From: JAGIBJ01 sp032119595
Lineage (GTDB): Bacteria > Actinomycetota > Thermoleophilia > Solirubrobacterales > Solirubrobacteraceae
Reading direction: 5' to 3'
Assembly (NCBI GenBank): GCA_032119595.1
Contig: JAUMBQ010000006.1
Span: forward strand, 310,001 to 374,000
Length of the DNA: 64,000 nucleotides
The notes under the pieces are model-generated. The model made no database searches and had not been told where the DNA came from. It was given only the letters and a program-made list of their open reading frames with translations. This document shows positions 35,465 through 42,828 of the stretch, one piece after another (the stretch's first letter is position 1; each line of letters starts with the position of its first letter). A program made the position numbers and the translations under genes.

Positions 35465-36333
35465 GCGGCGGCCTCGGGGGCAGTCTGGACGCCGGCGAGA
35501 TCCTCGGGGTCGAGATCGCCCGCACGGCGACCGTAGCGGACCTCCGGCGGTGCCTGGGGGTGGAATCCACCGTCTTCGGCGAGCGGCGAGATCGGTGGCG
35601 GCTGGATGCGGCCGATCAGATGCGCCGCCATCAGGCGGCCGTACGCCTCGACGGTCGGGCGGAGCTTCAGTTTGGAAACGCCGCCGCGTTTGTTCCAGTC
35701 GTTGATCGTCGGGATCTCGGCGATCGTGGCGCCGGCGTTGTGCAGCTTGAGCAGCAGCTCGACGCTGGCCGCAAAGCCGGGCTCGCGCACGAGCAGGTAG
35801 CCGTACGTCTCGGCGGCGCGGCGCAGGGTGCCGGCGCGGTAGACGCGATAAAGCGACGACAACGTGTAGATGTCGCGCAGGCCGCCGGCGTATCGGAACA
35901 TGCCGGACACGGCGCGGGACATCAGGAGGCGATGCGGCGCAACGCCGATGATCTTGCCGCCGGGCGCGTAAACCGACGCGAGGACGATGTCGAAGCCCTG
36001 CTCGTAGAGCTCGATCATGCGCGGGAGATCGTCGAGGTCGCTCGTGCAGTCGGCCTCGATGGTGACGATCGCGTCGGTGTCGGAGGACTCGCTCAGCGCG
36101 GCGCGCAGCCCGGAGTTGATCGCCGTTCCAAGGCCGAGGTTGCGCGGATGCTTGACGATGCGCAGGTCGAGCTTGTCCTGCCAGTCGAGGAGCTTTTCGT
36201 AGGTTGTGTCGGCGCTGCCGTCATCGACGATGATCACGCGCGCGCCGAGCGCCTTCGCGCGCGGGGCGAGGTCTTCCAGGAGACGGTCGATGTTGGCCTC
36301 CTCGTTGAAGGCCGGGATAACGATGCGGATCAT
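35461..36333 (-). CDS. glycosyltransferase, GT2 family
   Basis: A 290-residue GT-A fold enzyme: IRIVIPAFNEEANIDRLLED at the N-terminus, VDDGSADTT for the nucleotide site, EADCTSDLDDLP as the DXD-equivalent region. Size and motifs match dolichyl-phosphate mannose/glucose synthase-type enzymes, which make polyprenyl-phosphate sugars used by GT-C transferases such as those at 25.8-29.4 kb. ATG 36333 has AAGGAG 10 nt upstream, which is decisive. The C-terminal tail is Pro-rich. Confidence 0.87.
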   Translation of the reverse strand: MIRIVIPAFNEEANIDRLLEDLAPRAKALGARVIIVDDGSADTTYEKLLDWQDKLDLRIVKHPRNLGLGTAINSGLRAALSESSDTDAIVTIEADCTSDLDDLPRMIELYEQGFDIVLASVYAPGGKIIGVAPHRLLMSRAVSGMFRYAGGLRDIYTLSSLYRVYRAGTLRRAAETYGYLLVREPGFAASVELLLKLHNAGATIAEIPTINDWNKRGGVSKLKLRPTVEAYGRLMAAHLIGRIQPPPISPLAEDGGFHPQAPPEVRYGRRAGDLDPEDLAGVQTAPEAAA

Positions 36334-36356
36334 GCGTGCCGGCTCCTTGAACCAGA

Positions 36357-37409
36357 TCAGGTGCGGTCGCTGGCGGAGGCCGCACTGGCGATCGACCCGG
36401 TGATCGGCTGCCGCGGCTCGCGATGAAGCGCGCTCTCGCGGAGCGCGAGGACCGTCGCGAGGGCGCGAGCACCCTCGATCGCGGGCACGGGCGACGGGCC
36501 GCCGGTGAGAATCGCGTCGCGGAAGGCTTCGAGTTCGGCCCGCAGCGGCTCCTCCTTGCGGATCGCGAAGCGGATCATCTCGCCCTCCGCGTCGCCGCGG
36601 AGCTGCGCGAGCGCGTCCCAGCCGACCTGGATGCCGTGGGACGCGACGAAGAACACGTCCTGCGTGATGAGTTCGGCGCGGAGCACGCCGCCCTCGCCGA
36701 TCACCACGAGTTCGCGGCGCTTCTCGGGCGTGAGCCAGTTCACGTCGAGCAGGCCGAGCGGGGCGTTCTCGCCACCGAACGTGATCATGCCTTGGACCAA
36801 GTCCTCCTGCGACTGATGCAGGAACTGGCCACTGTGCGCACTGACCTCGGTGATTGGCCGGTCCGTGACCCACGACATCAGGTCGACGTCGTGCGTGGCG
36901 AGGTCGAGTGTGACGCCGGTGTCGGTAATGCGCTCCGGGAGCGGTCCGACGCGCGTCGCATGCACGCGGAAGAGCTGACCGAGGCGCCCGTCGGCGAGCA
37001 GCGCCTTGAGCTTGCGGGCCGCGGGATTGAACCGCTCGACGTGGCCGACGGTGACGATCTTCCCGGCGCGTTCGGCGGCGGCAGCGACCTGCAGGGCGTC
37101 CTCGACCGTGGTGGCGATGGGCTTCTCGACGAGGACGTGCAGCCCGGCGTCAATCGCCGCGAGCGTGACTTCGGCGTGCAGCGAGGACGGGCAGGCGACC
37201 GTGACCGCGTCGAGGTCGCCGCGTTCCAGGAGGTCGCGCCATTCGGCGTGGCGGCCGACATCCGGGTGGCCGATGAGCACCTCCTCAAGGCGAGCCGGAT
37301 CGGCGTCGGCGGCCGCGACGACGCGTGCGCCATCGGTCCGCGTCCACGCGTTGAAGTGGTTGGCGCCCATCCGGCCCAGGCCGATGATTCCGATCGCGAG
37401 GTCAGCCAT
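36357..37409 (-). CDS. Gfo/Idh/MocA-family NAD(P)-dependent sugar oxidoreductase
   Basis: A 350-residue protein with Rossmann motif GIIGLGRMGANHFNAW, the signature EKPIA (about 95) and a downstream HDVDLMSWV segment containing the catalytic His region. Members oxidise or reduce NDP-sugars, inositols or related compounds. It is first in the minus-strand operon leading to GT2, FAD oxidoreductase and flippase, so an NDP-sugar modification is likely. Upstream of the ATG is a C/T-rich stretch with no Shine-Dalgarno sequence. Confidence 0.85.
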   Translation of the reverse strand: MADLAIGIIGLGRMGANHFNAWTRTDGARVVAAADADPARLEEVLIGHPDVGRHAEWRDLLERGDLDAVTVACPSSLHAEVTLAAIDAGLHVLVEKPIATTVEDALQVAAAAERAGKIVTVGHVERFNPAARKLKALLADGRLGQLFRVHATRVGPLPERITDTGVTLDLATHDVDLMSWVTDRPITEVSAHSGQFLHQSQEDLVQGMITFGGENAPLGLLDVNWLTPEKRRELVVIGEGGVLRAELITQDVFFVASHGIQVGWDALAQLRGDAEGEMIRFAIRKEEPLRAELEAFRDAILTGGPSPVPAIEGARALATVLALRESALHREPRQPITGSIASAASASDRT

Positions 37410-37510
37410 GAGGAAGGAGTTCGTCGTGCGCGCCGGAACTCCCCGTTACGCAAGGGTGAAACCTTGCAGGAAACGGGGTCCGATTCAGGCATGTGCGAGC
37501 GCGCAGGCCG

Positions 37511-37523
37511 TGCACACTGTGCA
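37511..37523. promoter_or_regulatory. palindrome between divergent sugar genes
   Basis: TGCACACTGTGCA is a perfect 13-bp palindrome in the 157-bp space between the divergent Gfo/Idh and epimerase genes. It is a candidate operator for both. Confidence 0.4.
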
Positions 37524-37566
37524 AGGCTGAGCGACCCCGGCCGCAAACGACCACGAGCATAACAAC

Positions 37567-38631
37567 GTGACTCCTCCTTTCCAGCCTCGCACCGTCCTCG
37601 TGACGGGCGTCGCCGGCTTCCTCGGCTCCAACCTGCTCGACCGCCTCATGGCCGAAGGCCACACGGTGATCGGCATCGACAACCTGTCGATGGGCCGGCA
37701 GGACAACATCGCCCACCACCTGGAGAATCCGCGGTTCACGTTCCTGGACCGTGATTGCACCCACACCGAGGCCTATGACGACCTCGAAGGCGTCGATGTG
37801 GTGGTGCACCTCGCGGCGTTCAAGATTCCGCGGTACGGCAAGGCGATCGACACGCTGCACGTCAACTATCGCGGCAGCGACCGCGTGCTGAACTTCGCGG
37901 CGCAGGCTGGCTGCAAGGTCGTCCTTGCGTCCACGTCTGACGTGTACGGCAAGAATCCCGAGGTGCCGTTCTCCGAGGAGAGCGTGTCGGTGATCGGGTC
38001 CTCGAAGGTGCCGCGCTGGGCGTACGCGGTATCGAAGTTGTTCGACGAACACCTCGCGCTGGCCTACCAGGAGAGCTACGGGTTCCCGGTCGTGCTGCTG
38101 CGCTTCTTCGGGTCCTACGGTCCGCGGCAGCACCTGACGTGGTGGGGCGGCCCGCAGTCGGTCTTCATCGCGGCAGCCATGGAGGATCGCGTGATCCCGA
38201 TCCATGGCGATGGCTCGCAAACCCGCTCCTTCACGTACGTGACGGACACGGTCGAAGGCATCTACCAGGCGACGATGCGCGAGTCCGCCAACGGCGAGAT
38301 CATCAACATCGGCAACGACCGTGAGATGACGATCAAGCAGCTCGCGGAGACCATCTGGGAGCTCGTTCGCCCGGGCGAGACGCCGAAGATCGAGTACACG
38401 CCGTATGACGAGATCAGCAAGGGCAAGCGGTACGAGGACGTGATGCGGCGTGTGCCGGTCACGACCCTGGCCGAGAAGCTCCTCGGCGTGAAGGCGCAGG
38501 TCGATGTCGAGGAGGGCCTTCGCCGCACGATCGAGTGGCAGCGCGAGGTCACGCCGCTGCGCGCCGCCGAGGTGGCCGACGAGGAGTCGCCGGACTCCAA
38601 GTCTCCGCACCCGGAGCACCCGAAGACCTGA
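37567..38631 (+). CDS. NAD-dependent epimerase/dehydratase (extended SDR)
   Basis: A 354-residue nucleotide-sugar enzyme with TGVAGFLGSN at the cofactor site, STSDVYGK (catalytic Ser region) and YAVSK (Tyr/Lys pair). The segment GSYGPRQHLTWWGGPQSVF is in the sugar-binding part. It resembles UDP-glucose/GlcNAc 4-epimerases and dTDP-glucose dehydratase relatives; the exact reaction is not settled by sequence. The start is GTG 37567 with no clear ribosome binding site. It diverges from the Gfo/Idh gene. Confidence 0.85.
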   Translation: MTPPFQPRTVLVTGVAGFLGSNLLDRLMAEGHTVIGIDNLSMGRQDNIAHHLENPRFTFLDRDCTHTEAYDDLEGVDVVVHLAAFKIPRYGKAIDTLHVNYRGSDRVLNFAAQAGCKVVLASTSDVYGKNPEVPFSEESVSVIGSSKVPRWAYAVSKLFDEHLALAYQESYGFPVVLLRFFGSYGPRQHLTWWGGPQSVFIAAAMEDRVIPIHGDGSQTRSFTYVTDTVEGIYQATMRESANGEIINIGNDREMTIKQLAETIWELVRPGETPKIEYTPYDEISKGKRYEDVMRRVPVTTLAEKLLGVKAQVDVEEGLRRTIEWQREVTPLRAAEVADEESPDSKSPHPEHPKT

Positions 38632-38694
38632 TTGGCGTCGGGCGGGCGGCGGCCGAGTGGCGGTCGTCGTGCGGGCGACCGTGACCGGCACGCG

Positions 38695-38700
38695 TACGAT
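38695..38700 (+). promoter_or_regulatory. -10 box for a leaderless GT4 gene
   Basis: TACGAT is followed by 7 nt and ATG 38708, so the message would start at the codon. This selects 38708 over the upstream ATG 38699, which overlaps the box. Confidence 0.5.
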
Positions 38701-38707
38701 GCACCGG

Positions 38708-39883
38708 ATGCCTCGGGTACTGCTGACTTTCGAGCCGCCGGATGGCGGCGTCGCCGAACACGTCCTGCAGCTCGCCCGCGCCCTACCCGAGCGTGGGTTC
38801 GAGGTGGAGCTCGCCGGGCCGCTGAAATCGGAGCTGGTCTATTCCCAGATCGATCCGTCGATCCCGGTCCACCGCATCGATTTCCGGCGGGGTTACGGTG
38901 AACCCAAGGAGGATCTTGCGTCGGCCCGCGCCCTCGGGCGGGTGATCCGACAGGGCCGGTACGACCTGATTCACGCCCATTCCGCGAAGGCCGGTGTGAT
39001 CACGCGGCTGGTGCGGGCGGGCCGCAAACCACCGGTGCTCTACAGCCCACACTGCTTCCCGTTCATCGGCGAGTTCGGCAACGGGCGCCGCATCTTCGCC
39101 ACGAACGTCGAGCGGGCTTTGGCGCCGGTCACGACCCGGATCTTGTGCGTCTGCGATGACGAGCGGGTCCAGGGCGCGAAGATCGGGATCGCGGATCGCC
39201 GCATGCGTGTGGTGCACAACGGCTCAGCGACGGCGCCGTCTGGGCTCCTGCCGTCGCCGGAACTTGAGAAGTTCCGGGGCGATGGCGTGCTGGTCGGTTC
39301 GGTCGCCGTGCTCCGCGAGCAGAAGCGCGTGGACGTGCTGATCGACGCGGCGCCGGCAATTCTGGCCGCGGCCCCGCAGGCGCGGGTCGCGATCATCGGG
39401 AATGGGCCGCTGGAGGCGGAGCTGCATGCTCGAGCGACGTCGCTCGGGCTGGCTGGTGAGCCGCGCTTTGGGTTCTTCCCGTTCTGGCCTCCGGCGACGT
39501 CGGCGCTTACGGCGCTCGATGTGTACGTGTTGCCGTCGTCGTGGGAGGCGTTCCCGATCGGGGTGCTCGAGGCCCTTGCGGTCGGCACACCGCAGGTCGC
39601 TACGGATGTCGGTGGCACCCGGGAGGCTGTGGTCGATGGCTACGCCGGTCTGGGCCCGGAGGGCGGGCACTTGCCTGGCGGCGTCAAGGGCGAGACGGGC
39701 CTGTTGGTGCCGCCGCGCGACCATCGTGCGCTGGCGAAGGCCGTTCTCGAGCTCATTGGCGATGCGCCGCGTCGGCAGGCGATGGCCGATGCGTCACGCC
39801 GCCGCCACGAGGAGCACTTCACGATCGCGAAGATGGCCGATGGGATCGCGGGCGTCTACCGCGAAGTGCTCTCGGGCCGCTGA
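38708..39883 (+). CDS. glycosyltransferase, GT4 family
   Basis: A 391-residue GT-B enzyme. The N-terminal half has TFEPPDGGVAEHVLQLARAL (GG loop) and HAHSAKAGVITRLV. The donor half has VGSVAVLREQKRVDVLIDAA, IIGNGPLEAEL and LPSSWEAFPIGVLEALAVG with the E-x7-E pair. A small loop insertion, GLGPEGGHLPGGVKG, precedes ETGLLVPPRD. It probably acts in the same polysaccharide pathway as the epimerase encoded 76 bp upstream. Confidence 0.87.
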   Translation: MPRVLLTFEPPDGGVAEHVLQLARALPERGFEVELAGPLKSELVYSQIDPSIPVHRIDFRRGYGEPKEDLASARALGRVIRQGRYDLIHAHSAKAGVITRLVRAGRKPPVLYSPHCFPFIGEFGNGRRIFATNVERALAPVTTRILCVCDDERVQGAKIGIADRRMRVVHNGSATAPSGLLPSPELEKFRGDGVLVGSVAVLREQKRVDVLIDAAPAILAAAPQARVAIIGNGPLEAELHARATSLGLAGEPRFGFFPFWPPATSALTALDVYVLPSSWEAFPIGVLEALAVGTPQVATDVGGTREAVVDGYAGLGPEGGHLPGGVKGETGLLVPPRDHRALAKAVLELIGDAPRRQAMADASRRRHEEHFTIAKMADGIAGVYREVLSGR

Positions 39884-39910
39884 GCGGCGCAGGGAATCCG
39901 GCCGCCGGCG

Positions 39911-40306
39911 TCAGCTGCCGTAGTCGGTCTTGACGCCGTGGACCCAGGGCTTGAATTGCTCTGCGTAGACGCTGGCGAGCACGGTGTCGAGTGCGCGCAG
40001 GTGGGTGTTGGCGTCGTCGCCGTTGGCCTCGGCGCAGAGGTCGGAGACGACGCGGAGGGCTTCGTCGATTCGGTCGAGGGCGTGGTCTTGGTCCTCGTCG
40101 ATGAGCCACCGCGTGAAGTCTTTGGCTCCATGCTCAAGGGCGTACACCGCGATCGGCCCGAGGGTCATGAGGCTCGCGAGCCGGTTGGCGATTTCGCGTT
40201 TGAGTGGCCGGTCGCCGTCGACGCCGGCTTCGGCGAAGACGGTGTCGACCCACAGCAAGATCGCGCCGGCCTCGGGACCGGCGGGCCTGTCGTCAAGGGG
40301 TGTCAT
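39911..40306 (-). CDS. hypothetical helical protein
   Basis: A 131-residue acidic, mostly alpha-helical protein without signal peptide or membrane segment. I recognise no family. It contains LGPIAVYALEHGAKDFTRW and ends HGVKTDYGS. The stop converges on the GT4 gene 27 bp away. ATG 40306 is used; there is no clear ribosome binding site. Confidence 0.6.
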   Translation of the reverse strand: MTPLDDRPAGPEAGAILLWVDTVFAEAGVDGDRPLKREIANRLASLMTLGPIAVYALEHGAKDFTRWLIDEDQDHALDRIDEALRVVSDLCAEANGDDANTHLRALDTVLASVYAEQFKPWVHGVKTDYGS

Positions 40307-40349
40307 CTGGTCTGGGCGATGGCCGAGCCATGCTCCTCAGTTCAAGCGC

Positions 40350-40491
40350 TGCTCAGGTGGTGCGGAATCCGCGCCGCCTGAGCGAGAGATCGCGCCGCAG
40401 ATCCGGTTCCGGTGGAGCCGACTCAGGCCTCTGGCCATGTCGGATTCACCGGGACCGGAGATGCAAGCGTGATCTGCTCAGGTGGTGCGGA
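40350..40491. repeat. 17-bp direct repeat at and beyond the UspA gene end
   Basis: TGCTCAGGTGGTGCGGA occurs at 40350-40366 and 40475-40491. The second copy holds the last codons and stop of the UspA gene. The sequence between the copies shows no gene. Confidence 0.6.
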
Positions 40492-40930
40492 TGATCAAGA
40501 CCGAGCAGGGCGCGTGGTGGGAGATCTTGTTGGGGACGGAGCCGAGCAGGAAGCGCTTGGCGCCGGTCATGCCGCGGTTGCCGACGACGATGAGGTCGGC
40601 GCCTTGTTCTTCGGCGACGTCGAGGATGGCGTCGGCCGGGTCGCCTTGGCGGGCCCAGATGGTGACGGCGACGCCGCGTTCGCGAATGTCGTGGGCGGTC
40701 TGTTGGAGGGTGGCGTCAACGTCTTCGCGTGGGTTGACCATCCATTGCACGTCGCCTGGGGCCTGTTGGGCTTCCTGGCGTAGGCGGACGCCGGAGACGG
40801 GCTCGTAGGCGCTGACGAGCTCGAGGCGCGCGCCGACGGCCGCGGCGAGATCAGTGGCTTTCCGGACGGCTTCGGTGGCGGTGCCGGAGCCGTCGGTGCC
40901 GACGACGATGGTCTTGAAGAAGTCGCTCAC
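40478..40930 (-). CDS. universal stress protein (UspA family)
   Basis: A 150-residue single-domain Usp. It opens TIVVGTDGSGTATEAV, and the ATP-binding loop G-x2-G-x9-G-S is present as GNRGMTGAKRFLLGS (about 117-131). The ATP-binding subtype is therefore likely. The GTG start at 40930 follows a TAGACT -10 box by 7 nt, so the transcript is probably leaderless. It lies downstream of a very small membrane-protein gene on the same strand. Confidence 0.9.
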   Translation of the reverse strand: MSDFFKTIVVGTDGSGTATEAVRKATDLAAAVGARLELVSAYEPVSGVRLRQEAQQAPGDVQWMVNPREDVDATLQQTAHDIRERGVAVTIWARQGDPADAILDVAEEQGADLIVVGNRGMTGAKRFLLGSVPNKISHHAPCSVLIIRTT

Positions 40931-40937
40931 GCAGCGG

Positions 40938-40943
40938 AGTCTA
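40938..40943 (-). promoter_or_regulatory. -10 box for leaderless UspA gene
   Basis: On the minus strand TAGACT is followed by CCGCTGC and the GTG start. Confidence 0.5.
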
Positions 40944-41043
40944 CGCGCCTGGCCGGGGGTGTGGGCGCGCCCGCGTTACAGTCGCCGCGTGACGGCGGTC
41001 ACGCCTGAGTGATTGCAGTGGGGCTCAGTCGCGGTGGTGTTGC

Positions 41044-41136
41044 TCAGAGCAGTTTGGTGAGGGCGATGATCATCCCGGCGATCGTCCCTACGACGATGAT
41101 GCCTTGGGCCCAGATCCACAGCGGGTTCATCTTCAC
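41044..41136 (-). CDS. 30-residue single-pass membrane protein
   Basis: A small open frame encoding MKMNPLWIWAQG followed by a hydrophobic stretch (IIVVGTIAGMIIALTKLL) that would span the membrane once. The GTG at 41136 stands exactly 7 nt after a TACGAT box, the same leaderless layout as nearby genes; ATG 41130 is an internal alternative. It lies 114 bp upstream of UspA on the same strand. No family assigned. Coding status rests on hydrophobicity, promoter position and intact frame, so it is provisional. Confidence 0.5.
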   Translation of the reverse strand: MKMNPLWIWAQGIIVVGTIAGMIIALTKLL

Positions 41137-41218
41137 GCGGTGGATCGTATCGAGGCCTGGGCCGTGCGGACCGCGGCACGTTGGGTTGGCGTCGACGCGA
41201 GGGCGGGGCCGAGCAGAG

Positions 41219-42640
41219 CTATTCGGCGGAGCGGAAGACGACGACGAGCGTTCTCACGATGATGCGGAGGTCGAGGCCGAGGGAGAAGTGCTCGATGTAG
41301 AAGTTGTCCATTTCGATGCGGTCGGCGAGCGAGGTGCGTCCGCGGAGGCCGTGGATTTGGGCCCAGCCGGTGATGCCAGATTTGACGCGGTGGCGTTCGT
41401 CGTAGCGGTCGTGGAGGGGGCGGAATCGGTCGACGAATTCGGGGCGTTCTGGGCGGGGTCCGACGAGGCTCATGTCGCCGCGTACAACGTTGAGGAGCTG
41501 CGGGAGTTCGTCGAGGGAGCTGCGGCGTAGGAAGCGGCCGAAGCGGGTTCGGCGGTCGATGCCTTCGACGCCGCCGGGTGCCATGGCGCCGCGGTCCTCG
41601 ACAGCGGCGAGCTCTTCCGCCGAGGGGATGCGCATCGAGCGGAACTTCAGGAGGTCGAATTCGCGGCCGTCGAGGCCTACGCGCCGCTGGCGGAACATCA
41701 CGGGTCCGGAGCTGGAGAGGCGCACGCCGGCGGCGAGGATGGCGAGGATGGGGAGCAGGATCAGGATGGCGAGGCACGCTGCCACGCGATCGAGGATCGC
41801 TTTGATCGCGAACTGCCAGCCGCGCAGGTCGGTGCCGCGGAGGTGGAGGACGGGGAGCCCGCCGATCGGGTCGTAGGCCGCACGGTGGTTCCAGAGGTCG
41901 AAGAGGCGCGGGACGAGGCCGACCTCGAGTCCTTGTTCTTCGCAGCGGCGGACGAGGTCGACGACGGCGCGGTCTGGTGCCGAGGAGAAGGCGATCACGA
42001 CCTGTTCGACGCGGTGTTCGGCGACGACCCGGTCGAGATCGGCGAGGCCACCGAGGACGGGGGCGGGGCGTCCGCCGACGTTGTCTTCTGGCAGGGGGAG
42101 GTCGTCGAGGAAGCCGATCGGCGCGAGGCCGTAGTCGGGTGCGCCTGCGAGCCGGCGCGCGAGTCGCGCTCCGATCGCGCCGGCGCCGATGATGAGCGTC
42201 GGTCGCTGACCGACGCCGCGAATGAGTCTGGCGCGGTGGTAGAGGCCGAGGACGGCCCGCTGGAGCACGACCAGGATGCTGGCGAGGGCCCAGACCGCGA
42301 GCCAGGGCCGAACCCGGGGGTCGCCGGCGCCGACGTCGGCGAGAGCGAGTGAGAGCAGCGTCGCGATACCGAGGCCGCCGATGATGGGCAGGACGTGGTC
42401 GAGCGCGGCGTCGCGGGGGCTCCAGCGATACGCCCGGCGGACGGCGAGCAGCACGATTCCGACGAACGGGTAGAGCAGCGGGGCAACTTCGTTGGGGTCG
42501 GCTGGGGGCACGACGAGGTCGAAGGCCGCCGCGGCGGCGATGACGAGGGCGAGGAGGTCGCTGGCGACGACGAGCGGGACCCGCGATCGCGATCCGAGCT
42601 GGACCTCGCGAACGACGACCGGCAGCGGCTGCGTGGCCAC
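41219..42640 (-). CDS. WbaP/CpsE-type undecaprenyl-phosphate sugar-phosphate transferase
   Basis: A 473-residue polyprenol glycosylphosphotransferase. It has four N-terminal membrane segments, a CoA-binding-like Rossmann domain (IIGAGAIGARLARRL) and a C-terminal bacterial sugar transferase domain with KFRSMR, SLDELPQLLNVVRGDMSLVG, PRPERPEF and SGITGWAQIHGLRGRT. It should start repeat-unit synthesis by loading sugar-1-phosphate on undecaprenyl phosphate. GTG 42640 is the start by domain length; no clear ribosome binding site. It may be co-transcribed with the Wzy gene upstream, across a 188-bp gap in which nothing else is seen. Confidence 0.9.
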   Translation of the reverse strand: MATQPLPVVVREVQLGSRSRVPLVVASDLLALVIAAAAAFDLVVPPADPNEVAPLLYPFVGIVLLAVRRAYRWSPRDAALDHVLPIIGGLGIATLLSLALADVGAGDPRVRPWLAVWALASILVVLQRAVLGLYHRARLIRGVGQRPTLIIGAGAIGARLARRLAGAPDYGLAPIGFLDDLPLPEDNVGGRPAPVLGGLADLDRVVAEHRVEQVVIAFSSAPDRAVVDLVRRCEEQGLEVGLVPRLFDLWNHRAAYDPIGGLPVLHLRGTDLRGWQFAIKAILDRVAACLAILILLPILAILAAGVRLSSSGPVMFRQRRVGLDGREFDLLKFRSMRIPSAEELAAVEDRGAMAPGGVEGIDRRTRFGRFLRRSSLDELPQLLNVVRGDMSLVGPRPERPEFVDRFRPLHDRYDERHRVKSGITGWAQIHGLRGRTSLADRIEMDNFYIEHFSLGLDLRIIVRTLVVVFRSAE

Positions 42641-42828
42641 GTGACTGCCACCGCGCCGGCGGGGGCCGCGGCGGCTAGTGGGCGAAGGGTGTCGTTCGTT
42701 GAACAAAGGGTGGTTGCGGCCTCGAGAGGCGGACGGGCCACGGCGGTGAATCACGAGCGCGCCCGGTGGGCGTCCCGGTGGCCGGAGGGCTGAGCGTACC
42801 GTCGAGGGTCCTGGCGCGAAGAGCTGGG

